This document shows positions 5,661 to 13,492 of a stretch of DNA of 19,672 nucleotides, in pieces (position 1 is the first letter of the stretch; every line of letters starts with the position of its first letter). This DNA comes from Leptofilum sp050292445 (GTDB taxonomy: Bacteria > Chloroflexota > Anaerolineae > Promineifilales > Promineifilaceae). Where the stretch lies: assembly GCA_050292445.1 (NCBI GenBank), contig JBNKLQ010000099.1:1-19672 (forward strand), read 5' to 3'. Under the pieces are notes generated by a model. The model was not told the origin of the DNA. It did no database searches and saw only the letters and a program-made list of their open reading frames with translations. Both the position numbers and the translations under genes were made by a program.

Positions 5661-8600
5661 TCATTTTTTGCGCGAGGGGAAGCGGGATAAGATTGTCGCT
5701 CCGTCGGGCATGGGCAGCCGAGCACCGACTGCTACACTATCCGGCACGCGGATGGCACGTTGGCCGCCACCGAGTTGGTAGATGGATACGGCCGTATCCG
5801 GCTCACTCATGCTTACCGGCACCACCGCCTGGCCCAGCAAATAGCCCTCACTGTCGATGGCGCAGCTGGTGACCGTGCCCACTACCTTGCCTCGCTTGTC
5901 CAAAACCGGATCGCCGCCATCGGGACGGCGCACACCTTTTTCGTTCATGCGGAAGCGTACCACGACCCGGTCACGGCTTTCCTCATGGGCAATAAAGGCG
6001 GCCCGACCCACAAAGAACGGTTTCCACAGCTTGGCGTAGCTGCCAAAGCCTGCATCGCCGGGGTTCAGGTTCATCTCGCCCGCCAGTTCGTGGCCGTATA
6101 GCGGCAGACCTGCTTCCGTTCGCGTACTGTCGCGGGCGGCCAAGCCACACGGCTTGAGGCCCATCGATTCACCCACTTCCAGCAGTGCCGCCCACAAATC
6201 GGGCGCTTTGTCGGGATGGACAAACAGCTCGTAGGCCACACGTTCGCCCGTGTAGCCCGTGCGGGAGATGATCAGGTCGAAGTTGCCCACTCTACCTTGA
6301 GTGAGACCAGCCCAAGGCAATCCCTTAATCTTTTTAGCCAACTCAGGATCGTCACACAGCGCCAGCAAAATGTCGGTGGCGCGAGGGCCTTGCAGGGGCA
6401 TGTCTACGCGGCATTCGCTGCCGTACTGCGGGTCACGCAAGTCGCGCAGCTGCACCGGATGCTGAATTTTGGCATACGGCCGTTCTGCATCAATCATTAC
6501 TTCGCCGTTGTTGACGGCATTCAGCCAGGCCCAATCTTTGTCGTTGTTGGAAGCGTTTACCACAAGCATGAAGCGATCGGTGGCCAGCCGGTAAACCAAC
6601 AAATCATCAATAACGGAGCCATTGGGCAACAACAGGTAAGTGTAGTGGGATTGACCTACTTTCAGGGCAGAGACGTCGTTGCTTAGCACGGTGTTGAGGA
6701 ATTCCTCGACGTGCGGCCCGCTGGCGTCGAACACGCCCATGTGAGTGGCATCGAACAGTCCGGCGGCTTCACGCACGGCCATATGTTCTTCCACCACAGA
6801 AGTTTCGTAACGGACAGGCATCTCATAGCCGCCAAAGGGCACGATGCGCCCACCTAGCGCCACATGGGCGTCGTAGAGGGTGGTGCGCTTCATGGGCGGA
6901 TCGGCTGGCTCTTCCCAGCTAAATTCGGGCAAAGCATTGCCATTGCTGAACTGGTCGTTGCCAATGAAGTATGGTTTTGTGAGGGAAACGACCGTATCCG
7001 TTTTGTCTGGCTCTGGCAGTTCTACCTGTGGCTGGATTGCTTTCACAACCACCGCCCCCGGTAGCTTGGCATACAAATCGCCAAAATCCACATAGCCATC
7101 GGACAAGTCAGCCAGCCATTCAGCTGCCTGGTGGGCTGTGGCGGCATCGGCAAAACGAACCTGGTAATGTGTCGCGCTGATTCGCTTGATGTTGGCAATG
7201 GCCTGGGCAATGCCCAGCTTCGATGGTTGAATGTCGCCATCGGCCAAGGCCAGTACATCACTGGTGAAAGCATAGTTGAGGAAAGTGGTGGCGATTTCTC
7301 CGCGAATTTCTAGGGTGTGGGAAACGGCCGTACTCTCCGGCACATGTCGCAGCTGCTGCACAATTTCACGAGCGCGCCTCATAGCAGAAAAATCGACCTT
7401 GGTGCGCAGAAGCTTCTTGCCGCCCAGCGCTGTGTAGGTAAATGGTTTGCAGCCATTTAGCGTTGTGGCAATCGCTTCTGCTAGTAAATCCACTTCGGCA
7501 TCACCAAAGCCCAGCTGGCTAATCCAGACCGTGCCCAAGCGCAGGCCGGTGGGGTTGAGCGCGCCCATATCACCAGGAATGGTGTTGCGATTAACCACAA
7601 TGCCGACCACATCCAAGACGCGGGCAGCCATATCGCCAGACAGATGCACGCCGTTATGCGTCACGTTTTTGGTGTCTACCAGCAACAAATGGTTGTCTGA
7701 GCCACCGCTAACGGTACGTAGGCCATGTTCGGCCAACTTTTTGGCCAGCCGTCTGGCGTTATCCACAATGCGCTGCTGCAAGGCGCGGAACTGATCCGTA
7801 TTGGCCAATTTCATGGCAATAGCCAGTGCCGCCATTGTGTTCAAATGCGGGCCACCCTGCTCACCAGGGAAAACGGCCCGGTCAATCTTGCGGTATAAAT
7901 CGCGGCGGTGGGTAAGCAGCATCGCGCCGCGCGGCCCGCACAGGCTTTTGTGTGTGGTGGTCATTACCACGTCGGCAATGCCAATGGGGCTGGGATGCAC
8001 GCCTGCAGCTACGAGTCCAGAAATGTGAGAAATATCAGCCAGCAGGTAAGCGTCAACTTTGTCGGCAATTGCGCGGAAGCGCTGCCAGTCAATAATGCGT
8101 GGGTAGGCAGAATAACCGGCCACGATGATTTGCGGCTTGGCTTCAATGGCCCGTCGTTCAATGTCATCATAATCGAGCAGCTCAGTTTTGTCGTCAACAA
8201 AGTAAGTAGCCCCGCTGTAATGTTTGCCAGACCGGTTGATGCGGGTGCCGTGTGAAAGATGGCCGCCGTCGTTGAGATTGAGTCCCAAAATGGTGTCGCC
8301 TGGTTTTAGCAGGGCGGTGTAAACGGCATTGTTGGCCGGAGCACCACTGAGCGGCTGCACATTGACATAAAGCTTATCCGCGCTGACGCCATTGGTGGCA
8401 AAAAGCTCCGCTGCGCGGCGACGGGTAAGCGCTTCCAGCATGTCGGCGTATTCAACCCCTTTGTAGTAGCGCGGGTCGGAATAGCGGCGGTAATAAGCTA
8501 GTTCCATATCCATATCAAGGATTTCTGCTTCGGTTTGGCGGCGGCTGGCTTCTCGTGGGTAGCCCTCTGCATAAATGTTGCCGAAGTTGCTGCTCATTGC

Positions 8601-8744
8601 TTCGCGCACAGCCTCGGGTGAGGCGCTTTCTGAGGCGACAAGAAGAATGGTGCTGTCTTGCCGCTGGTCTTCGCGTTGCAGTAATTGGGAAAGGTCGGGG
8701 TCTATTTCACTAAGGGAACCGTGAAAGATGAAGTCGTCTGACAT
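5661..8744 (-). CDS. Fused serine hydroxymethyltransferase and glycine-cleavage T protein
   Basis: A single 1027-residue frame joins two one-carbon enzymes. Residues 1 to about 440 are a PLP-dependent serine hydroxymethyltransferase (glyA): NIYAEGYP (56-63), LSGAPANNAVY (132-142), DISHISGLVAAG (237-248), and the cofactor lysine K266 in MTTTHKSLCGPRG. It interconverts serine and glycine with tetrahydrofolate. Residues about 617-1020 are a complete aminomethyltransferase (gcvT): TTLYDAHVALGGRIVPFGG (621-639), conserved D713-D714 in GSVIDDLLVYRL, and GLAARDSTRTEAGLPLYGHE (867-886). Between them, about 445-616, lies an extra segment that looks like a worn T-protein half domain. The ATG has AGGAGTG about 6 bases upstream. 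There is no frameshift or internal stop. No gcvH or gcvP is in view. Both parts keep their key residues, so both are probably active. It could be called glyA or gcvT depending on which half is searched. Confidence 0.93.
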   Translation of the reverse strand: MSDDFIFHGSLSEIDPDLSQLLQREDQRQDSTILLVASESASPEAVREAMSSNFGNIYAEGYPREASRRQTEAEILDMDMELAYYRRYSDPRYYKGVEYADMLEALTRRRAAELFATNGVSADKLYVNVQPLSGAPANNAVYTALLKPGDTILGLNLNDGGHLSHGTRINRSGKHYSGATYFVDDKTELLDYDDIERRAIEAKPQIIVAGYSAYPRIIDWQRFRAIADKVDAYLLADISHISGLVAAGVHPSPIGIADVVMTTTHKSLCGPRGAMLLTHRRDLYRKIDRAVFPGEQGGPHLNTMAALAIAMKLANTDQFRALQQRIVDNARRLAKKLAEHGLRTVSGGSDNHLLLVDTKNVTHNGVHLSGDMAARVLDVVGIVVNRNTIPGDMGALNPTGLRLGTVWISQLGFGDAEVDLLAEAIATTLNGCKPFTYTALGGKKLLRTKVDFSAMRRAREIVQQLRHVPESTAVSHTLEIRGEIATTFLNYAFTSDVLALADGDIQPSKLGIAQAIANIKRISATHYQVRFADAATAHQAAEWLADLSDGYVDFGDLYAKLPGAVVVKAIQPQVELPEPDKTDTVVSLTKPYFIGNDQFSNGNALPEFSWEEPADPPMKRTTLYDAHVALGGRIVPFGGYEMPVRYETSVVEEHMAVREAAGLFDATHMGVFDASGPHVEEFLNTVLSNDVSALKVGQSHYTYLLLPNGSVIDDLLVYRLATDRFMLVVNASNNDKDWAWLNAVNNGEVMIDAERPYAKIQHPVQLRDLRDPQYGSECRVDMPLQGPRATDILLALCDDPELAKKIKGLPWAGLTQGRVGNFDLIISRTGYTGERVAYELFVHPDKAPDLWAALLEVGESMGLKPCGLAARDSTRTEAGLPLYGHELAGEMNLNPGDAGFGSYAKLWKPFFVGRAAFIAHEESRDRVVVRFRMNEKGVRRPDGGDPVLDKRGKVVGTVTSCAIDSEGYLLGQAVVPVSMSEPDTAVSIYQLGGGQRAIRVPDSVAVGARLPMPDGATILSRFPSRKK

Positions 8745-8887
8745 GAAACACTCCTATAAAAGGTTTGAAATGTGACGGGCTGGGTTTGGGAAATTGTGAA
8801 GGGTCAAGGGCGCGTCCCCGAAATGTGAGCGACAGTGTCGGCGACATTATCGTTAGGGGAACGGCCGTATTTTTTTATTACCCTGTG

Positions 8888-8916
8888 ATTTTAGCAGGAT
8901 TTGTCATGTCTGCTAA
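8888..8916 (-). promoter_or_regulatory. Inverted repeat over a possible extended -10 upstream of the GlyA-GcvT gene
   Basis: TTAGCAG (8891-8897) and CTGCTAA (8910-8916) form a perfect 7-base inverted repeat with a 12-base spacer. On the minus strand its downstream arm merges into TGCTAAAAT, which fits an extended -10 element (TG-N-TAAAAT). An operator over the promoter is a reasonable guess. The leader to the start codon would be about 135 bases, and no glycine riboswitch core is visible in it. Confidence 0.35.
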
Positions 8917-8970
8917 TCAAAATGAGTCACAGAGGGGAACTTCGGAATTCTTTGTGGCTTCTATAGTCAA

Positions 8971-10476
8971 TTAAGGCACACGCAAATAGCGGCGGATACG
9001 TTGAATGAAGGCGTCACGGCCGTTTTCCATCTCTTGGCGGCGCATGGCAGAATCTTCCTGCAGCCGCTGGCTAATGCCCTCTTGCCGCCGCTCCAATGCC
9101 GCCACAAAGCGTTCTAAAATGGTGGGGTCCTGGGTCAGCACAGTGGCAAACGCTTCCTTGTCGATGATGATCACCTCTGTTTCTTCATTTGCCCGAATCG
9201 AAGCGGAACGGGCTTCCCCTGTAAGTAAACTCATCTCGCCAAAAAAGTCTCCGGCATTGAGTTGGTTGGCGTAAACGGAACGGCCGTCTGCCGAGCGCAC
9301 ATACACAGAAACCGCTCCTTTGTTAATGATGAAGAGCGAATCACCTGGATCGCCTTGTTTGACAAGCTGTTCCCCAGTGGTGTAGGTGGAAACGGCCGTG
9401 CGACTGGCCAACTGCCGTAGCTGCGACTCGCTCAATACGTCCAGCCAGTGAAGCGAGTTCATCATGTCAAATAGACGCTCTTGCCGGGCTTCTAGCGCTA
9501 ACTGTGATGCTTTCTCCGGCACTAGGTTTACCTTGTAGTCACCAGTTGGATCGGGAATATGGATGCCAGCGCGGTGCAGGCTGAACCAGGCCCGCGTCAA
9601 CACCTTGTCGCGCATCACAACCTTGTCGCTATAATCATCCAGCCAGTAGCTCAGGCCGTACGTCACGCAGCCATCCTGCATGGAAACTACATGAGACCTC
9701 AGACGAGGATGGAGCCTGACTTCTTCCAGTCCTGCTACAGCCTCTACCAGCGTGCTTTTTACCAGGTTTGGGGAATACGACTCGCTGAGCGTTAGATAGA
9801 CGGTTTGGATTTGCTGGTTGGTTGGACGTGAATAGTTGATAATTTTGCTTTCTGCTACGGTGCTGTTTGTGAGCATCACGCGATGGTCTTCACGGGTTAG
9901 CAGAGTCAGCGTACGCCAATTTTGCCGCACAATAATTCCCTCAATGCCGTCAATTTCAACCCAATCATCCGCAGAAAATGGCGCTTCAATTTGCAACGAG
10001 ATGCCAGAAATAAGGTTCCCCAATGTATCTTGTAATGCCAAACCAATAATCGCCGAGGCGACGGTGGAGGTAACCAGCAACCCCGTTAATTCCACGCCAA
10101 ACACCAGCCGAATCGTCAGCAAAATGACGAAGAGCATGATGAACCATTCAGAAATGTCTAGCAGGAACGGTGGGATTTTTACGTTGCGTCGGTTCACCAG
10201 CAACTCTAGCAGCGTCCATTTGATGGCCCGCAGAATGGTACTGAGACCCAGCAAAAAGGTAACTGCCAGCCAGATGTTGCGTTGGGCATTGTTTAATGCA
10301 GGCAATGTGTCGCTGTTGAGCCAGAAAAGCAATCCCTGGCTTACCAGCAGGGTCAATGTGATTGATCCAATAAGACCAAAGGGAAGCCGCGCTTTAAGCA
10401 GCCGGGAAAGGAAGATAACAAGAACAACAATAGCCAGGGCAATCCAGACAATATTCAACATCCAGGCAAAGGGCAT
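8971..10476 (-). CDS. MscS-family mechanosensitive channel with C-terminal cyclic-nucleotide-binding domain
   Basis: This inner-membrane channel has 501 residues. Hydrophobic segments lie at about 5-25, 33-53, 66-90 and 107-127. The pore helix and start of the MscS beta domain follow: TGLLVTSTVASAIIGLALQD (131-150), then TLGNLISGISLQIEAPF and DDWVEIDGIEGIIVRQNWRT (170-189). The MscS alpha/beta vestibule runs to about 320. A cyclic-nucleotide-binding domain spans about 345-455, with the phosphate-binding cassette FFGEMSLLTGEARSASIRA (411-429), including E414 and R423 that contact the ribose-phosphate. This matches the bCNG branch of MscS, whose members are often weakly or not mechanosensitive and respond to cyclic nucleotides. 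The tail from 465 is charged and probably helical. GGAG lies 8 bases before the ATG. Whether it binds cAMP or cGMP is not decidable here. Confidence 0.92.
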   Translation of the reverse strand: MPFAWMLNIVWIALAIVVLVIFLSRLLKARLPFGLIGSITLTLLVSQGLLFWLNSDTLPALNNAQRNIWLAVTFLLGLSTILRAIKWTLLELLVNRRNVKIPPFLLDISEWFIMLFVILLTIRLVFGVELTGLLVTSTVASAIIGLALQDTLGNLISGISLQIEAPFSADDWVEIDGIEGIIVRQNWRTLTLLTREDHRVMLTNSTVAESKIINYSRPTNQQIQTVYLTLSESYSPNLVKSTLVEAVAGLEEVRLHPRLRSHVVSMQDGCVTYGLSYWLDDYSDKVVMRDKVLTRAWFSLHRAGIHIPDPTGDYKVNLVPEKASQLALEARQERLFDMMNSLHWLDVLSESQLRQLASRTAVSTYTTGEQLVKQGDPGDSLFIINKGAVSVYVRSADGRSVYANQLNAGDFFGEMSLLTGEARSASIRANEETEVIIIDKEAFATVLTQDPTILERFVAALERRQEGISQRLQEDSAMRRQEMENGRDAFIQRIRRYLRVP

Positions 10477-10570
10477 ACAATACGCTCCAACAACTTTTTC
10501 TTACCAATACTGTAAACGCAGAAAGTGTTTTCAAAAATAGAGCAAACGTGAAAACTGCTTTTATTAAAGA

Positions 10571-10610
10571 AAATCACTGCGAAATAAGGGGAGTTACTTC
10601 GCAGTGATTT
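10571..10610 (-). terminator. Terminator hairpin after the MFS transporter gene
   Basis: AAATCACTGCGAA (10571-10583) and its exact complement (10598-10610) form a 13-base stem with a 14-base loop. On the minus strand it is followed by TCTTTAATAAAAG, moderately T-rich. It lies 47 bases past the MFS stop and about 95 bases before the channel gene start, so it probably separates the two transcripts. Confidence 0.6.
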
Positions 10611-10656
10611 GTTACAAGTCTTATGATATTGTAGCGTGGTTGCCTGACATTGTGTC

Positions 10657-11976
10657 TTAATCGCCAACTGATGGGGCAAATGTGGGGAGTTGTCGATACC
10701 GCCCGCCAAACAGCCACCATTCGAGCGCTGTTGCCAGTAGATAAAAGATAGCAACCATGCCGAAGATCGGTACAAAGCCAAATTCGCCAAAGCGCACCTG
10801 AAGCCAGCCACTTACCTGCGGCATAATAAACCAGCCAAATTGAAACGAAAGCGAGTTCAGGCTCATGGTCAGGGCTTGAACCTCTTTGGGTACGTGCTCT
10901 AAAACAAACGTTTGGTAGACGGGGTTGCTCAAATTCATCAGGGCGAGGCGGAATATATAAGCGATGCCGGCCACAAAGAACCAGAAGCTGGCAGTGACCA
11001 TTCCGCCGGGCACCAGCCAGGCCCCCAACCCCAGCATGATGAGAAACGGTACGGAGAAAATTTGGGTGAGGATGACCGTGTTTATTTTCCCATATTTATC
11101 GGCCAGGAGTGGGCCCAAGAATTGGGCAATGGCCATCGCCAACCCGCCAATGGCAAACACCATAGAAATAGGCGGGTCGGGCTTTTCGTAGACGTTGCGG
11201 AAGTAGATGTTCATAAAGGGCTGCATGAGTCCAGCACCCAGACCAATGATGAGCTGTGGCAGCAAAAATTGGCTCAAACTCCAGCCGTAGCGACGCAGTT
11301 GGACCCAAGGCAGTTCCACGCGCCTTTCGCGGTCAACGGGAGGCATGATGATGCGGGTGAGCGGGCCAACAGACAGAACGGTAACGAGCATCATGCTGCC
11401 TAAGGCCAGTTGATAAGAGAGCGTGTCGGTTGGCGCAGCATCGAACCAACCGCCCAGCCAGGTGGGCAGCCAGCCGCCCAGCAGGTTGCCAAAAAAGCCG
11501 GAAACCGTCATCAGACCAAAGTTGAAGCTAAACACCCACTGGCGTTCATTTTCTGAGGTGTTGGCCATGAGGAAGGGGGCCATGGCCACTTGCCGCATGC
11601 TCATGCTGACGCCTGCGACCATGTTGAAGAGGATGAGCAGGGCGCGAAAGGGAAACAGCACCAGCCCAATGATGGCCAAACTGCTGACAAGTGCCGTGCT
11701 GATCATGATTTTCTTTTGCGAAAACCGTTCGGCCAGGTAGGCGGCGGGCAGGGCCATGAGGATCGAGGCAAAGGAGGAAGCGGTTTGCAGAGAACCGACG
11801 AAGGCTTCATTGTAGGTATCGCCCAGGCTCAGAACGTAGAAGTTAAAGAGAAAACGAAAAACACCAAAGGCTAATCCGGTAAACGCGCTGTAAAGGAGGA
11901 CCAGACGGGCATTGGGGCTGAATTGTTTGGTTTTTTCGATGTAGGCGGCAAAGCTACCGGGGCTTGGTTGAGACAT
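10657..11976 (-). CDS. Major facilitator superfamily transporter
   Basis: A 439-residue integral membrane protein with about twelve hydrophobic segments in two halves, separated by a hydrophilic central loop around PPVDRERRVELPWVQLRRYG. The MFS loop 2-3 signature appears as AAYLAERFSQKKIMI (motif A, G-x-L-aD-r-x-GrK-type, here degenerate), and the matching loop in the second half reads GPLLADKYGKINTVI, a better fit. It would exchange or expel a small solute using the proton gradient; the substrate cannot be told. The N-terminus has no signal peptide. The ribosome-binding site is weak. An inverted repeat immediately upstream of the ATG suggests control by a repressor. Some glycolipid or drug-efflux MFS proteins look alike. 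Confidence 0.85.
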   Translation of the reverse strand: MSQPSPGSFAAYIEKTKQFSPNARLVLLYSAFTGLAFGVFRFLFNFYVLSLGDTYNEAFVGSLQTASSFASILMALPAAYLAERFSQKKIMISTALVSSLAIIGLVLFPFRALLILFNMVAGVSMSMRQVAMAPFLMANTSENERQWVFSFNFGLMTVSGFFGNLLGGWLPTWLGGWFDAAPTDTLSYQLALGSMMLVTVLSVGPLTRIIMPPVDRERRVELPWVQLRRYGWSLSQFLLPQLIIGLGAGLMQPFMNIYFRNVYEKPDPPISMVFAIGGLAMAIAQFLGPLLADKYGKINTVILTQIFSVPFLIMLGLGAWLVPGGMVTASFWFFVAGIAYIFRLALMNLSNPVYQTFVLEHVPKEVQALTMSLNSLSFQFGWFIMPQVSGWLQVRFGEFGFVPIFGMVAIFYLLATALEWWLFGGRYRQLPTFAPSVGD

Positions 11977-11989
11977 AGTTCACACTCTG

Positions 11990-12018
11990 AGACAATAGAT
12001 TTTATTAGATGATTGTCT
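11990..12018. promoter_or_regulatory. Possible operator upstream of the MFS gene
   Basis: AGACAAT (11990-11996) and ATTGTCT (12012-12018) are perfect inverted arms 15 bases apart, ending 14 bases before the MFS start codon. A smaller nested pair, TTAGA and TCTAA, overlaps the right arm. On the minus strand TAAAAT lies between the arms and could be a -10 element. The size and place suit a dimeric repressor site, but no regulator gene is adjacent. Confidence 0.4.
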
Positions 12019-12110
12019 AACTAAAAGTGTAGCACAATTTTTACGGCCGTCACCTGATCTTTTGTCCATGTCGGTGTGACTTTTGTCGTAGGCAATGTTC
12101 TCAGTTCCCA

Positions 12111-12148
12111 CAAAAAAAGCCGACATGGTTCCTTAAACCATGCCGGCT
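12111..12148 (-). terminator. Intrinsic terminator of the sigma-DUF5667 transcript
   Basis: On the minus strand a 13-pair stem (12136-12148 against 12118-12130) with a 5-base loop is followed directly by seven T residues. One of the 13 pairs is G-U when read as minus-strand RNA but A-C when read as plus-strand RNA, which, with the U-run, fixes the direction. It lies 25 bases past the DUF5667 stop codon. Confidence 0.85.
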
Positions 12149-12172
12149 CCTAAGGTTTGCTAGAAACGGTGA

Positions 12173-13492
12173 CTAACCACCATTACTGTTGCCATTGTTG
12201 TTATCGTTACTACCACCGTTTCCATTTCCCTGACTGGGGTGAGGGCCGTCCCCAACCGGGTCGCAATCATTGAGGCAAACACCGTCACCATCACCGGGGC
12301 CGTTTTGCCCGGAATTGGTGTCATCTTGCCCATATTTGTTTTCGTCCCCAACGGGGTCGCAGTCACCATTGCAGATGCCATCCCCATCACCGGGGCCATT
12401 TTGGCCATTGTCGCTGCCGGGTGACACTGCGTCGCTTCCATTGCCATTGGTGGCACCGGGGCCATCCTGGCTGCCAGGGCCGTTTTGGCCATTGTCCTGC
12501 TCCTGGCCAAACTTATTTTCATCACCGACCGGTTCGCAATCACCATCACAGGTGCCATCGCCGGGACCATTTTGGCCATTGTCAATATCTTGTCCGTTTT
12601 GATGGCTATTTCCCAGAGGATCACAGTCTCCTTGCGGGCAGGCGGGGTCCCACGCTTCATCCTGGCTGTGACGCCAGCGGAACATGGGTGGATCATCCAA
12701 TCCAGCCTGCACTTGTTCCTGATATTGGTTCAAGAGCTGGTTGACCTCGCCAAACATGGCTTGTGCCGGATCGCCCAGCTGTGCCATCGTTTGCTGCTCA
12801 TTTTGCAGCATGGTTTGCATTTGGGTGAGCAAGCCGACTAATTCAGGATCGCCAGTTTGGGCGGCCAGCTGGAGTGCCTGCTGCAGATGGGTTTCCAGGC
12901 GGCCAACAAGTGGTTCATCAACCGGGTCACCGGCCTGCATGAGCTGGGTCATCTCTTCCAGCCGAACCTGGGCCAGGTTCATTTGCAGGGTTGCTTGTTC
13001 AACGGGATTGTCGGCCATCGCCATTTTGGTCTCTTCCAGCATCAGCTTGACGGGGTAGAGTGGGGTGTCTGGCAAGCTGTCGTTGGCCAGGGCCACGGTG
13101 CCGCCTCCCAGGCCAAACAGGACGAGGGCGGTGGCAACAGCACGGGCTAATAATACGTTCATAGGTTTTTGCTCCTTTTGCAACTGTCGATTACGAAAGG
13201 CTGCGCGTTTTTGCGTCAGCCATCCTTTCAGACGCAGGAGCGGGCCGGGAGATACGGGTGCCGTTGGTAATTGCTCGATTTGGTCGAGGAAAAAGGCACG
13301 ATCGGCCGTTTGCCAATCAGTGGTGGGGGTGGGTTGTACGGCCGTTTGCCACACCATCATTTTTTCCGCAGCGGTCAGCAGCGGGACCAGGGCTTCTTTA
13401 TGTTCCGGGTAGCGGGAGAGAACGGCCGTTATCGGTTTGGTTTTTATTTCCTCTAAGGCGGCGTCAAGAATGTCTGCAAATTGTTTGGTCAT
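12173..13492 (-). CDS. DUF5667-type membrane protein, putative anti-sigma partner, with acidic Cys repeat tail
   Basis: The 439-residue protein has three parts. Residues 1 to about 110 are a basic-helical cytoplasmic region. A single transmembrane segment follows (about 112-136, ARAVATALVLFGLGGGTVAL). Then comes a DUF5667-like helical extracytoplasmic region (about 137-265, beginning NDSLPDTPLYPVKLMLE). Residues 281-439 are low-complexity, rich in N, G, D and P, with four copies of a unit close to C-x3-C-[DE]-P-V-G-D: CPQGDCDPLG (285), CDGDCEPVGDENKFGQ (315), CNGDCDPVGDENKYGQ (374) and CLNDCDPVGDG (406), separated by NGQNGPGDG. The start codon overlaps the sigma factor stop as ATGA, with GAGGAG about 9 bases upstream. 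The gene order and topology suggest that the N-terminal part restrains the sigma factor, but that is inference; the tail's function is unknown. Confidence 0.8.
   Translation of the reverse strand: MTKQFADILDAALEEIKTKPITAVLSRYPEHKEALVPLLTAAEKMMVWQTAVQPTPTTDWQTADRAFFLDQIEQLPTAPVSPGPLLRLKGWLTQKRAAFRNRQLQKEQKPMNVLLARAVATALVLFGLGGGTVALANDSLPDTPLYPVKLMLEETKMAMADNPVEQATLQMNLAQVRLEEMTQLMQAGDPVDEPLVGRLETHLQQALQLAAQTGDPELVGLLTQMQTMLQNEQQTMAQLGDPAQAMFGEVNQLLNQYQEQVQAGLDDPPMFRWRHSQDEAWDPACPQGDCDPLGNSHQNGQDIDNGQNGPGDGTCDGDCEPVGDENKFGQEQDNGQNGPGSQDGPGATNGNGSDAVSPGSDNGQNGPGDGDGICNGDCDPVGDENKYGQDDTNSGQNGPGDGDGVCLNDCDPVGDGPHPSQGNGNGGSNDNNNGNSNGG
12176..12652 (-). repeat. Coding repeat region encoding acidic Cys-pair units
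   Basis: This is the 3' third of the DUF5667 gene. It encodes four imperfect units with a cysteine pair, then D/E-P-V/L-G, joined by N/G/D-rich spacers. The units differ in length and codons, so the array is old rather than freshly duplicated. Unit starts are near 12640, 12550, 12373 and 12277 on the minus strand. Confidence 0.7.

Noticed and set aside
8745..8970. Glycine riboswitch upstream of the GlyA-GcvT gene
   Set aside because: I looked for the tandem aptamer core and found no match; only an inverted repeat and a possible -10 are seen.
9836..10540. A 234-codon plus-strand frame
   Set aside because: It lies opposite the MscS channel gene, is rich in Ser, Arg and Asn without domain features, and is explained by the codon pattern of the real gene on the other strand.
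10455..10811. A 118-codon minus-strand frame between the MFS and channel genes
   Set aside because: It overlaps the end of the MFS gene in another frame and reads through the terminator hairpin; the product is not protein-like.
12160..12696. Repetitive region as a CRISPR array or as an out-of-frame protein
   Set aside because: The repeats are degenerate, differ in spacing, keep the reading frame of the DUF5667 gene and encode the Cys-pair units; the alternative-frame Met/Ala-rich product is a shadow.
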